64,000 bases of DNA, from NCBI RefSeq assembly GCF_030388665.1, contig NZ_CP128846.1, positions 3,016,001 through 3,080,000 on the forward strand. The letters are read 5' to 3'. Positions 23,356 through 31,657 of the stretch are shown here, piece after piece. This stretch comes from Streptomyces flavofungini (GTDB lineage Bacteria > Actinomycetota > Actinomycetes > Streptomycetales > Streptomycetaceae). The stretch's first letter is position 1. Each line of letters begins with the position of its first letter. A model generated the notes under the pieces. The model worked only from the letters and a program-made list of their open reading frames with translations. It did not search any database and was not told the origin of the DNA. The translations under genes were made by a program, and so were the position numbers.

Positions 23356-23454
23356 GGGGTGGTGTCACCCACGTCGAGCGGGGTGGCCTCACCCCGCGTC
23401 GAGCGAGGTGGTCTCACCCCACGTCGAACGGGGTGGTCTCACCCCACGTCGAGA
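23356..23454. repeat. Four 25-base tandem repeats at the lysA 3' end
   Basis: Units at 23356-23379 (24 bases), 23380-23404, 23405-23429 and 23430-23454. On the minus strand each reads close to CTCGACGTGGGGTGAGACCACC; the first copy contains the last lysA codons and TGA stop (23439-23441). Each unit holds the hairpin-like GGTG-GTCT-CACC. The array fills the gap between lysA and hom and could add terminator or pause stems. Confidence 0.85.
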
Positions 23455-24839
23455 CGGAGCAGGTCCTCCTCCGTCTCCCGGCGCACGATGACACGGCCCG
23501 CGCCCTCGCGCACCGCCACGACCGGCGGGCGCAGCGCGTGGTTGTAGTTGCTCGCCATCGAGCGGCAGTACGCGCCGGTCGCGGGCACGGCGATCAGGTC
23601 GCCGGGCGCGAGGTCGGACGGCAGGAACGCGTCGCGCACGACGATGTCGCCGCTCTCGCAGTGCTTGCCGACGACGCGCACCAGCATCGGCTCGGCCTCG
23701 GACGACCGCGACACGAGCGCGACGCTGTACTCGGCGTCGTAGAGCGCCGTACGGATGTTGTCCGACATCCCGCCGTCGACGGAGACGTACGTCCGCAGCC
23801 CGTCCAGCGGCTTGATGGTGCCGACCTCGTACAGCGTGAACGCCGTCGGGCCGACGATGGCGCGGCCCGGCTCGACGGAGAGGCGGGGCGTGCGCAGCTG
23901 CGCCGCCGCGCACTCGCGCGTCACGATCTCGCGCAGCGCCGTGGCGATCTCGTGCGGCTCGCGCGGGTCGTCGTCCGAGGTGTACGCGATGCCGAGGCCG
24001 CCGCCGAGGTCGATCTCGGGCAGCTCCACGCCGTGCTCGTCGCGGATCTCGGCGAGCAGCGACACCACGCGGCGGGCCGCCACCTCGAAGCCCGCCGTGT
24101 CGAAGATCTGCGAACCGATGTGGCTGTGGATGCCGATGACCTCCAGGCCGTCCAGCTTCAGCGCGCGCCGCACGGCCTCCGCGGCCTGTCCCCCGGCGAG
24201 CGCCAGGCCGAACTTCTGGTCCTCGTGCGCGGTCGCGATGAACTCGTGCGTGTGCGCCTCGACGCCGACCGTCACCCGGATCTGCACCCGCTGGCGCTTG
24301 CCGAGCCGGTCCGCGATGTGCGCGACCCGCACGATCTCCTGGAACGAGTCGAGGACGATGCGGCCGACGCCCGCGGCGACGGCACGCTCGATCTCCTCGG
24401 GCGTCTTGTTGTTGCCGTGGAACGCGATCCGCTCGGCGGGCATGCCGGCGTCGAGCGCCGTCGTCAGCTCACCGCCCGAGCACACGTCCAGGTTCAGGCC
24501 CTCCTCGTGCAGCCAGCGCACGACGGCCCGGGACAGGAACGCCTTGCCCGCGTAGAACACGTCGGCGTCCGGTCCGAAGGCTTCGCGCCAGGCCTGGCAG
24601 CGGGCGCGGAAGTCGGCCTCGTCGAGGAAGTACGCGGGCGTGCCGAACTCCTCGGCCAGCCGCTTCACTTCGACGCCGCCGACGGTGACCGTGCCGTCTT
24701 CGGCGCGGGTGACCGTGCGGGACCAGACCTTGGGGTCCAGGGCGTTCAGGTCGGTGGGCGGAGCTGTGTTCGCTGCCGAGCGCCCCTCGGGAAGGACGTC
24801 TCCGTGGCGCGGGCCTGCGGGGTGTGCGGAACGGCTCAT
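23439..24839 (-). CDS. lysA: Diaminopimelate decarboxylase
   Basis: A 466-residue fold-III PLP enzyme making lysine from meso-diaminopimelate. The PLP lysine is in DVFYAGKAFLSRAVVRW. Other motifs are HGNNKTPEEIERAV, GIHSHIGSQIFD, the Gly loop LGGGLGIAYTSDD and the catalytic Cys region VGKHCESGDIVV. The ATG at 24839 follows nrtL by 22 bases. The stop lies inside a 25-base tandem repeat array. Confidence 0.96.
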   Translation of the reverse strand: MSRSAHPAGPRHGDVLPEGRSAANTAPPTDLNALDPKVWSRTVTRAEDGTVTVGGVEVKRLAEEFGTPAYFLDEADFRARCQAWREAFGPDADVFYAGKAFLSRAVVRWLHEEGLNLDVCSGGELTTALDAGMPAERIAFHGNNKTPEEIERAVAAGVGRIVLDSFQEIVRVAHIADRLGKRQRVQIRVTVGVEAHTHEFIATAHEDQKFGLALAGGQAAEAVRRALKLDGLEVIGIHSHIGSQIFDTAGFEVAARRVVSLLAEIRDEHGVELPEIDLGGGLGIAYTSDDDPREPHEIATALREIVTRECAAAQLRTPRLSVEPGRAIVGPTAFTLYEVGTIKPLDGLRTYVSVDGGMSDNIRTALYDAEYSVALVSRSSEAEPMLVRVVGKHCESGDIVVRDAFLPSDLAPGDLIAVPATGAYCRSMASNYNHALRPPVVAVREGAGRVIVRRETEEDLLRLDVG

Positions 24840-24861
24840 GGCTCTTCTGGCTCTTCTCGTC

Positions 24862-25965
24862 TCACAGGTATTCGGGCGCGCTGATGCCGAGCAGGGACAG
24901 GCCGCCTGCGAGCACCGTCCCGGTGGCCTCGGCGAGCGCGAGCCGGGAGCGGTGGGCGGCCGAGGGTTTCTCGTCGCCGAGCGGCAGCACGGTGTGGGCC
25001 TGCGCGAGGAAGGCGTCGGCGGTCCGGACGAGGTGCCGGGTCAGGCGGTCCGGGGCGTGGCGGCGGGCTGCGGTCGCCAGGACGGTGGGGTGGTCGCCCA
25101 GGGCCCCGAGGAGGTCGTGCGCCGACGCGTCGGTCTCCCCCGGGGCCGCCGTGAAGCCTAGGTCGGCCGCGTTGCGCGTGAGCGCGCGGGTCCTCGCGTA
25201 GGCGTACCGGATCCGGAACAAGGGGTTCGACTCGTGCTGTACGAGGTGCTCGGGGCCGGTGTGGGGGCGGTCGTGCGGGGCGGGGTGCAGCAGGGCCCAG
25301 CGGGCCGCGTCGGGGCCCAGGGCGAGGGGGTCCGGGGCGCCGGGGGGTGGGGGGACGGGGCGGAGGGTGGTCGGGGGCGTGGAGAGTGCCGGGGATGTCG
25401 GGGCTGCCGACGGCCTCGGGGATGTCGAGGGCATGGAGGGACTTCCGTACGCGTCCACGCGCACCCCTGCGAGCTCCACCCACCGCTCGTCCGGCTGTTC
25501 GTCGCTCGTCACGCGTACGTCGACGCCCTGCGAGCGCAGAATCCTTCGTGCGGCGTCGGCCACGACGAGTGCGCGCAGCTCGTGCGGGGTGTGCAGCTGG
25601 ACCAGGGCGCCGGTGCCCGGGGCCACGTGGCCGTAGCGCTCTCCTCGCTCGCGGATGTCCGCTACGACGGCGGGGGTGCTGTGGGGGGCCAGGGTGATGC
25701 TGACGAAGCCCGGGCCGGTGACGTCGGCGCGGGCGATGCCGGGCTCGGCGGTGAGGTGGGCGGAGATGACCTCGGCGACCCGGCGCGGGGGCGCGCCCGC
25801 CTCGCCTGCGATCCGCAGTGCCAGGTTCGTCGCGTAGTCCCCCGTGCCGCCCGGCCGTGGACGCTCCACGTGGGCGTCCTGCGGGACGGTGGCGGTGAGC
25901 TCTCCGGCGTCCACTGCGCGGCGCATGGCGCGCAGGACGGTGCGGGAGAGCTGTGCCGGGGTCAC
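24862..25965 (-). CDS. nrtL: ArgRS-related anticodon-binding-domain protein NrtL
   Basis: A 367-residue arginyl-tRNA-synthetase-like protein lacking the Rossmann catalytic core with HIGH and KMSKS. It keeps the N-terminal additional domain (GDYATNLALRIAGEAG, PGFVSITLAP) and the C-terminal DALR-type anticodon-binding domain (PLFRIRYAYARTRALTRNA to the end). A Pro/Ser/Ala-rich linker of about 50 residues joins them. The GTG at 25965 has no ribosome-binding site but TACCCT exactly 6 bases upstream, so the mRNA is probably leaderless. It lies before lysA, as elsewhere in Streptomyces. Confidence 0.85.
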   Translation of the reverse strand: MTPAQLSRTVLRAMRRAVDAGELTATVPQDAHVERPRPGGTGDYATNLALRIAGEAGAPPRRVAEVISAHLTAEPGIARADVTGPGFVSITLAPHSTPAVVADIRERGERYGHVAPGTGALVQLHTPHELRALVVADAARRILRSQGVDVRVTSDEQPDERWVELAGVRVDAYGSPSMPSTSPRPSAAPTSPALSTPPTTLRPVPPPPGAPDPLALGPDAARWALLHPAPHDRPHTGPEHLVQHESNPLFRIRYAYARTRALTRNAADLGFTAAPGETDASAHDLLGALGDHPTVLATAARRHAPDRLTRHLVRTADAFLAQAHTVLPLGDEKPSAAHRSRLALAEATGTVLAGGLSLLGISAPEYL

Positions 25966-25971
25966 GGGACA

Positions 25972-25977
25972 AGGGTA
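25972..25977 (-). promoter_or_regulatory. -10 box TACCCT of nrtL (leaderless)
   Basis: TACCCT followed by six bases and the GTG start, with no Shine-Dalgarno sequence. Transcription would begin at or next to the start codon. Confidence 0.55.
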
Positions 25978-26161
25978 TGGGAGGTGGGGGGTGGGGTGCG
26001 CAGGGGTTTCTGGCGGGGGCGCCTGGGTCGGGGGGCCCGGGGGGCGGGGCCTGGCGTCCGGCTTCCGGTCCGGTGGGGGTGGGGTCCCTGCCAGTCGCCC
26101 CTCCGCTGTGGGCAGCTGGGCCGTCAGGGGCGATGGGTCCTCGCCGAGGCTCCGGTGGGAC

Positions 26162-26590
26162 CTAGGGGCAGCCCGGGACCGCGGAGGGGTCCGGGGTCCA
26201 GTCGCAGGGGCCCCGGCCCCGGTCGGCCAGCTGCCGCACGATGCCGAGGAGCTCAGCAGGCTCGAACGGCTTCGCCAGGAACGCGTCGACTCCGACCTCG
26301 AGCCCCGCCTCGACCTCGTACTGAGTACACGCACTGACGACGACGAGCGGAAGCCCTCGCGTCCGGGGATCGGACCGCAGCCGCGCGGCAGTCCTAAGTC
26401 CGTCGAGCCGCGGCATCACCACATCCAGCGTCACCACGTCGGGCCGCACCTGATGGACGACATCCAGACATTCGGCACCATCAGCCGCGGTCACGACCTC
26501 GAAGCCCTCCAGCTCGAGATTGACCCTGATCAGTTGCCGGATGACCTTGTTGTCGTCCACAACAAGCACACGGCCGGACGCGCCTGGCAC
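26162..26590 (-). CDS. Single-domain response regulator
   Basis: A 142-residue stand-alone receiver domain with no DNA-binding output. It shows the acidic pair (VLVVDDNKVIRQ), phospho-acceptor Asp in VVTLDVVMPRLDG, the switch Ser in LVVVSACTQYE and the conserved Lys in DAFLAKPFEP. No kinase is adjacent, so it probably relays or competes for phosphate. The GTG at 26590 lacks a ribosome-binding site but has TACTCT exactly 6 bases before it, the leaderless layout. The long upstream open frame is a shadow. Confidence 0.85.
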   Translation of the reverse strand: MPGASGRVLVVDDNKVIRQLIRVNLELEGFEVVTAADGAECLDVVHQVRPDVVTLDVVMPRLDGLRTAARLRSDPRTRGLPLVVVSACTQYEVEAGLEVGVDAFLAKPFEPAELLGIVRQLADRGRGPCDWTPDPSAVPGCP

Positions 26591-26596
26591 AACTTG

Positions 26597-26602
26597 AGAG
26601 TA
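26597..26602 (-). promoter_or_regulatory. -10 box TACTCT of the receiver gene (leaderless)
   Basis: TACTCT, six spacer bases, then the GTG start; no ribosome-binding site is present. Confidence 0.55.
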
Positions 26603-26857
26603 GGTCGACGGCCACCATCGCGTCCGGGTTTTGCCGACTTCTGCCACTTGCGGGGGAGCCGCAACGACCCGCCGAGGTCCGGACCAGCGCCGACGCACGC
26701 ACCCCGGCCACCGAGCACGACACCGTGTTGCCGAACACGCGGACGCCCGCTGGCGCCGCCCCACGCACCCCACGGGAATCCGCCGGCCCCGACCGGGGCG
26801 GGTACGCTCCGCAACGCCCCACGCACCGCGAGAGACCCCGCACAGGGAGAGCCCGTC

Positions 26858-27451
26858 ATGTCGACCTTCGTTGTACTCGACCTGGAATTCACGACATGGC
26901 CGGAAGCACTCGCGCAGGACTGGTCGGCACCGGGCCAGTACCGCGAGATCGTCCAGATCGGCGCCCTGCGTCTGCGCCACGACTTCTCCGTGGTGGAGGA
27001 GTACGAGACCCTGGTCCACCCGGTGATGAACCCGCAGCTGTCCCCGTACTTCACCGAACTCACCGGCATCACCCAGGAGTCGGTGGACCGCGAGGGCCTC
27101 CCACCGGCCGAGGCTCTCGGTGACTTCCTGTCCTTCTGCCAGGACCAGTCCGTGCTCTCCTACGGCAACGACATGGTCGTCCTCGGCGAGAACGTCGCCT
27201 GGGCCCGAGCCCGCGGCGAGCACATCAAGAGCTCCTTCCTGAGCGCTGGTTTCCTCAATGTCCGTCCCTGGCTGAACACCGTCGCCCCGGAGACGGCGAA
27301 CTCGAACGTGGGCCGCCTGTGGCAGGTCTTCGGCCTGCCCGAGCCGAGCGCGGGCAGGGAGCACTCGGCCCTTTTCGACTGCCATTCCTTCGCGGTGGCG
27401 TTGAGGCATCTGCACACCACCGGTGCCTCATTGCCCCAGCCTTTCCTCTGA
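26858..27451 (+). CDS. DEDDh 3'-5' exonuclease
   Basis: A 197-residue nuclease of the DnaQ-like superfamily, closest in layout to ERI-1/KapD-type exonucleases. Exo I is FVVLDLEFTTW (metal ligands Asp and Glu), followed by EIVQIGALRL; Exo II is around SYGNDMVVLGENV; Exo III is SAGREHSALFDCHSFAVAL with the catalytic His and Asp. The substrate (RNA or DNA) is not visible. GGGAGA lies 7 bases before the ATG. It diverges from the receiver gene across a 267-base region. Confidence 0.85.
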   Translation: MSTFVVLDLEFTTWPEALAQDWSAPGQYREIVQIGALRLRHDFSVVEEYETLVHPVMNPQLSPYFTELTGITQESVDREGLPPAEALGDFLSFCQDQSVLSYGNDMVVLGENVAWARARGEHIKSSFLSAGFLNVRPWLNTVAPETANSNVGRLWQVFGLPEPSAGREHSALFDCHSFAVALRHLHTTGASLPQPFL

Positions 27452-27550
27452 CACGACCTGCGGCGCGAACTCGTCGACGGCGTCCAGGAAGGGGCGGATC
27501 AGAGGGTTCCGGCTCGCCGTGGGCCACATCGGGCCGTAGTCGACGGCTCG
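27428..27550 (-). pseudogene. Relic of a LysR-type regulator C-terminus
   Basis: On the minus strand AVDYGPMWPTASRNPLIRPF followed by LDAVDEFAP resembles the last helix region of LysR effector-binding domains. The upstream part is not recognisable, so only about 40 residues remain. Its stop lies 24 bases inside the exonuclease 3' end, on the opposite strand. The resemblance is by eye. Confidence 0.4.
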
Positions 27551-27554
27551 ACGA

Positions 27555-27704
27555 GTGGCTGGAGGAGGGAGAGGTGACGGGTCCGCCGCACCGCAGGAGA
27601 CTTCCGGCGACGGCGCGGTTCCGTGGATCGCCGCGGGGATCGGCGGAGTTGCCGTGGCCGGCGCCGTCACCGGGATGTGGCGCCACCGCCGCCGCGCCGG
27701 CTGA
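27555..27704 (+). pseudogene. Possible fragment with membrane-anchor tail
   Basis: A plus-strand frame of about 49 codons ends in VPWIAAGIGGVAVAGAVTGM then WRHRRRAG, which looks like a C-terminal membrane helix with a basic cytoplasmic tail. No proper start or upstream body is present. It may be a truncated surface protein or a chance frame in GC-rich DNA. Confidence 0.25.
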
Positions 27705-27752
27705 GACCGAGGCGGCCGGGGCCGGGCCGACAGCCGTACCCGTCCGCCCCGT

Positions 27753-28574
27753 TCACGGCGTCCCGCTCCCCTCCCGGTGCGGCTTCAACAGGTGCTCCCA
27801 ACCACGGTGGAGGGCATCCCATTCCTCCTCGCACCCCTCGCTCCGGTCCCGCGTGAGGACGGTGCCGTCGACGAGGCGCTCATGGGTCTTGGGGCGGGCC
27901 CCGTACAGCCAGCACCGGTAGTTGGCCGCGCGGGCCGCATCCGGGGAATGCTCATCGGAGAAGTCGATGTCCTCCAGGTCGCCGTCCTCGGCGTACAGGT
28001 GGTAGGTGTCGGCCACGGCGGCGAGCTGCCGCTGCCCGTGCGCGCCCTGCCGTATGAGCTGGTACGCGGCCAACTGGTCGGCCACGTCCTCCTCCCGCCC
28101 GACGAAGGGCAGTTCCCACTTGTCGATCAGCGCGTGCGCGCCCTCGTGGTACACCGTCTCGCGCAGCGCGCCCTCAGCCCGCTCGTCGAGATCCGACCGG
28201 TCCGCGCCCCGGAGCAGGTCGCGTGTTTCGCCGACGAACTCGTAGCAGACGACGATTCGCCCCGTCTCCGGGTCGTACTCGGCCTCGGCGTCCTTGCAGG
28301 ACTTGGCTGTCATCGTCACGCCGCCGGGCAGCCGGTACTGTTCGGCCAGCGAACTGCGCACCTCTTCCAGGACGCGCCGCTTGCGCAGGAACTCCGCCTC
28401 CGCACCACTCCCCCGCTTCGGCGTCTCGTACGAGATGCCCCACGCGGCAGGTTCGGCGGCCCGGGGGGTGCCGGGCGCACACGCCGACATCACGCCGACG
28501 GCAGCGCCGACCAACGCGACAACCCTAGAGGCCCTGCGCCGCGGCGCCGACGGACAGCGGAAGAAAGATGCCAT
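27753..28574 (-). CDS. DUF4344 putative metallopeptidase lipoprotein
   Basis: A 273-residue exported protein. The signal peptide (RRRASRVVALVGAAVGVMSAC) has a lipobox ending VMSA-C near residue 34. The mature part has the zinc-binding HExxH motif in ETVYHEGAHALID and a downstream EEDVADQLAAYQL, typical of the DUF4344 peptidase-like family. ATG 28574 is chosen with GGGAGA 9 bases upstream; ATG 28583 is also in frame. The substrate is unknown. It may be a genomic resident at the edge of the mobile scar. Confidence 0.8.
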   Translation of the reverse strand: MASFFRCPSAPRRRASRVVALVGAAVGVMSACAPGTPRAAEPAAWGISYETPKRGSGAEAEFLRKRRVLEEVRSSLAEQYRLPGGVTMTAKSCKDAEAEYDPETGRIVVCYEFVGETRDLLRGADRSDLDERAEGALRETVYHEGAHALIDKWELPFVGREEDVADQLAAYQLIRQGAHGQRQLAAVADTYHLYAEDGDLEDIDFSDEHSPDAARAANYRCWLYGARPKTHERLVDGTVLTRDRSEGCEEEWDALHRGWEHLLKPHREGSGTP

Positions 28575-29007
28575 ACGCGACATTCTCCCAGTGCCGGTTC
28601 CAACCGTGCGGCGGGCCTGACGCAGGCGGCGGCCATGCCTCACTCCAAGATCCAGCTCAAAGGTGGCGTCGGCAAGGACGAGTACTACCGCACACCGCTC
28701 CTCCGGTTCAGGTCCGCGCAACTGGCACGCGCGGCGACAACTGCCCTCGGCACATTGCACCAACTGCCGACTGGCCGTTCTCTATCCGGTCGTGTGCTCG
28801 GTCTGCTTCGAACGGGGTCATGGTTGGCTGGCGTCGGGGCATGAAGGAAGGGCCTCCTGGTAGCTCGCGGTTGTCGAGTCCAGCGAGAAGCAAGAGGCCC
28901 TGTTGTCGAAGTGCCGCGTGGTCGTGGTTGCCGGGTCCAGTCCGTCCACTCCTGGGTGTGACTGTCTCGTCCATCGGTTCGGGAACGCCGCCGACCGGCC
29001 GGAACAC
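28575..29007. other. Gene-free stretch at the left edge of the mobile scar
   Basis: No convincing gene. Around 28840-28920 an inverted pair (GAAGGGCCTCCTGG and AAGAGGCCCTGTTG) may be the end of a transposable element. The frame from 28634 (MPHSKIQLKGGVGKDEYYRT) is open, but its later part loses coding character. It most likely holds remains of inserted elements. Confidence 0.35.
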
Positions 29008-29177
29008 GGCCCCCGGTACGAGGCGGACACAAGCGATGCCGAGTGGGCACGGGCGCGGGATCTGCTGCCGGTGCCGGCCTGGCTGGCAGGCCGGGGCGGT
29101 CGCCCGGAGGGCTACAGCCACCGGCAGATGATCGACGCCGTGCGCTATCTCGTCGACAACGGCATCAAGTGGCAAGT
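29008..29177 (+). pseudogene. IS5-family transposase, N-terminal part (interrupted)
   Basis: The frame reads RYEADTSDAEWARARDLLPV then PAWLAGRGGRPEGYSHRQMI and AVRYLVDNGIKW, the DUF4096-type N-terminal domain of IS5 transposases. Homology stops at the codon for W at about 29177 and resumes at 30635 (RAMPCDFPPWPRVYAFF). About 1.46 kb of unrelated DNA is inserted between. Confidence 0.85.
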
Positions 29178-29200
29178 TATTGAGAATCGGGGCAGGAGCC

Positions 29201-29503
29201 TTACCTTTCGGTGAGTTGGGTGAGGGGGATGAAGCTCGTGGTGGTGCCGAGCTCTTTGGGGGTAGGGCCAGCCGGAGTTGGGATGTCGCTGAGCCGTTCC
29301 GCTAGGGCGGCAACCGTGTCCGCACCGGCCAGTATGGGATCTGTGCCTTCAACTGCACAGAACCGCAGGTGGTCCTCGACCGCCCGCCCGTACGCGTCGA
29401 TCGTGTTGGAAGCCCGCCCGATGTTCGCCATGAACTGCAGTCACCGTCGGGCCAGTTGATGTTCAGCGAGAGTGGGGAACTTGCCCCACGGGATGGGGGC
29501 CAT
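29201..29503 (-). pseudogene. Tyrosine-recombinase N-terminal fragment with in-frame TGA
   Basis: ATG 29503 opens MAPIPWGKFPTLAEHQLARR, then TGA at 29441-29443. The same frame continues LQFMANIGRASNTIDAYGRA and VEDHLRFCAVEGTDP, the SAM-like arm-binding domain of phage-type integrases. The catalytic domain is absent; the frame closes at 29201 near the insertion boundary. Both truncation and a nonsense codon mark it as dead. Confidence 0.65.
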
Positions 29504-29531
29504 GACAGCAGGCTAGTAGTTGCGACCGTGC

Positions 29532-30068
29532 CTACTTGCGCACGTGGAAGCGCAGCATGGTGACCCCGCCCGACTGGACGTTGCTGAACGGTTCCAGGTC
29601 GATCCGGTCGAGGCCCGGCGGCGCGAAGCGGACGCCGTCGCCGAGCAGCACCGGCAGCACGTACACCAGGATCTCGTCGACGAGGCCGCGCTGCAGGCAC
29701 TGGGAGGCCACGTCGGCGCCGAGGATCTCCAGGTTCTTGTCGCCGGCGGCGCGGCGTGCCGTGGCCACGGCCTCCTCGATGCCGCAGGTGAGGAAGGTGA
29801 CGTTGGGGTCCGGCTCGTCGGGCGGGCGGTGGGTGAGGACGAACTGCGCCCCGCCGTCGTAGTCGGTGTTCTCGTCGGACATGCGCTTGCCGACCTCGTA
29901 CGTGCCCCGGCCGATGAGCATGGCGCCCGTGGCCGCCATGACCTCCGGGAACGTCGCCGACGTCATGTGCTCGAAGATCCAGTCCATCGTGTGGCCGGGA
30001 CCGGCGATGAACCCATCGAGGGACATCACCCTGTTCACGACCACTTTGCCGGTGCCCGCATCCGTCAT
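29532..30068 (-). CDS. Dihydrofolate reductase-family (RibD C-terminal-like) protein
   Basis: A 178-residue RibD-C/DHFR-fold protein. Landmarks are VVVNRVMSLDGFIAGPGHTM, GAMLIGRGTYEVGKRM and VDEILVYVLPVLLGDGVRF. Such stand-alone proteins bind NADPH, but their substrates are mostly unknown. ATG 30068 has GGAGAAG 4 bases upstream. The gene is intact and sits inside the DNA that splits the IS5 transposase, so it arrived with that insertion. Confidence 0.85.
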   Translation of the reverse strand: MTDAGTGKVVVNRVMSLDGFIAGPGHTMDWIFEHMTSATFPEVMAATGAMLIGRGTYEVGKRMSDENTDYDGGAQFVLTHRPPDEPDPNVTFLTCGIEEAVATARRAAGDKNLEILGADVASQCLQRGLVDEILVYVLPVLLGDGVRFAPPGLDRIDLEPFSNVQSGGVTMLRFHVRK

Positions 30069-30114
30069 GCGTCTTCTCCAAGCAGGTGGAGGGCCGGGAT
30101 CGCATCATAGGTCG

Positions 30115-30612
30115 GTGAGCAACATCTTCTCCGGCGGCAGCCACGACCTGGACCTGTCCAATGGCGCCACCGCGGTGTTCATCGACGTGCTGATGCTCGC
30201 CGTGTCCGATCTCGCGTCCGAGGACTGGGACTTCCGCTTCGCGGCGCTGCTGACCCTGCAGGACCAGAACGTCATGGGGCGCGGTGCCGTCGGGTTCGAC
30301 CTGGCGGAGTTCGACTGGGGTGCGACGGAGTGGGAACGCGCCCGCGCGAAGGACTTCGTGCTCCGTGCCACAGCACTCGCGGCGAGCGGACATCGCTGGA
30401 GCGAGCTGGACTACCACCCGCCCCGCGTCCATGACTACCTGCACCGCTTCACGACCATGGTGGAGTCCTTCACCCCGCCCGCCGACAGCAGCGCCGCGCG
30501 CGGCTTCCCCGGACCGGAGGAGGCCGCGATGGCCTCGTGCGTGCGCCACCGCGTCCTCAGCGCGCTCCCGCTCTGGGACGGCTGCTTCCTCTGCAATCGG
30601 CCGCACTACTAG
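30115..30612 (+). CDS. Conserved hypothetical protein, 165 residues
   Basis: An intact frame from GTG 30115, VSNIFSGGSHDLDLSNGATA, ending DGCFLCNRPHY. It is acidic and aromatic-rich (DLASEDWDFRFAALLTLQDQ), with no membrane helix, and two Cys near the C-terminus (CFLC). No family is recognised. It diverges from the DHFR-family gene with a 46-base gap and lies inside the IS5-splitting DNA. No good ribosome-binding site is visible. Coding bias is strong. Confidence 0.7.
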   Translation: MSNIFSGGSHDLDLSNGATAVFIDVLMLAVSDLASEDWDFRFAALLTLQDQNVMGRGAVGFDLAEFDWGATEWERARAKDFVLRATALAASGHRWSELDYHPPRVHDYLHRFTTMVESFTPPADSSAARGFPGPEEAAMASCVRHRVLSALPLWDGCFLCNRPHY

Positions 30613-30634
30613 CCCGGCTCGAGTCCGCATAAGG

Positions 30635-31298
30635 CGGGCGATGCCCTGCGACTTCCCACCCTGGCCACGGGTGTATGCCTTCTTCGCCCGCCGGCGGGAT
30701 GCGGGGCTGGTGGCCGAGCTGCACGACCGGCTGCGCGAGGGCCGTCCGCCGGGCGGAGGGCCGCGATCAGGAGCCGAGCGCGGGGGTCGTGGACTCGCAG
30801 TCGGTGAAGGCTGACGCCACGGTCACCCTCGCTCCACGGGGATACGACACCGGGAAGAAGATCAACGGGCGCAAGCGCCACCTGCTCACGGACACGCTCG
30901 GCCTCCTGCTGGCCGTGGCCGTCACACCGGCGTCGACGACCGACCGGGACGCCGCCCGCATCCTGCTGCCCGCAGCAAGGAAGTGCTTCCGGCGGCTGGC
31001 GCGCAGCCGGGCCGACGGCAGTTACTCCGGCCACCTCACCGACTGGACCGCCCAGCACCTCGGAGTCGTCCTCGACATCGTCCGCCGCAGCGACGATGCC
31101 AGCGGCTTTGAGGTCCTGCCTCACCGCTGGGTCGTGGAGAGATCCTTCGCCTGGCTCCTGCGCAGCCGGCGCCTGGTCCATGACTACGAACGGCACACCG
31201 AGACCAGCGAAGCCGTGGTCCTGTGGTCGATGACCATGCTCGTGGGCCGCCGTCTGGCATTCCAGCGCCAGGAACCTGTTCCGGTGCCGGCGGCATGA
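30635..31298 (+). pseudogene. IS5-family transposase, C-terminal part (frameshifted)
   Basis: Picks up at RAMPCDFPPWPRVYAFFARR, then needs a change of frame near 30740 to continue RRAEGRDQEPSAGVVDSQSV. The DDE region follows (RGYDTGKKINGRKRHLLTDT, then RADGSYSGHL and VVERSFAWLLRSRRLVHDYE). Some IS5 elements use a programmed frameshift here, so this alone would not kill it; the 1.46-kb interruption does. The stop is at 31296-31298. Confidence 0.85.
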
Positions 31299-31350
31299 AC
31301 CTGCCCGGTTTCTCCTCGACCAGCCAGCCGCGTCCCCAACCTCACAGGGC

Positions 31351-31581
31351 AATACACTCAGCTCCCCGCTGGCAGGTCGCCCGTACGACCTGCGGCACGC
31401 CTGCATCACGCGCTGGCTGAATGCCGGGGTGCCCATTGCCGAGGTGGCCCGCCGCGTCGGCAACTCGCCAGAAGTGATCCACCGCCGCTACCACGGCTGT
31501 ATCGACGGCCACGAAGAAGCGGCCAACTCGAAGATTCTCTCGGCACTGGAGGCGGATGGCGACGCCGTGCAGGAGGACAAC
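31351..31581 (+). pseudogene. Tyrosine-recombinase C-terminal fragment
   Basis: The frame encodes PLAGRPYDLRHACITRWLNA, then GVPIAEVARRVGNSPEVIHR and RYHGCIDGHEE. It contains the Arg-x-x-His box (LRHA), the second conserved His/Arg and the nucleophilic Tyr of a phage-type integrase. The N-terminal two-thirds are missing; the fragment begins about 50 bases after the IS5 transposase stop, so the IS probably inserted in or next to this gene. Confidence 0.75.
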
Positions 31582-31657
31582 TGCTCGACGAACCTCCAGC
31601 CGCGCAGAGATTACCGGAGGTTCTTCGAGATTCGACCCGACCTGTCAGACTCGTGCG

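Noticed and set aside
23356-23454. lysA array considered as CRISPR
   Set aside because: Units are directly adjacent with no unique spacers.
27319-27921. 200-codon plus-strand frame covering the exonuclease end and LysR relic
   Set aside because: Arg/Pro-rich shadow with no coherent domain.
28634-28844. Plus-strand frame MPHSKIQLKGGVGKDEYYRT
   Set aside because: It has no ribosome-binding site and loses coding bias after about 30 codons; kept only as part of the gene-free description.
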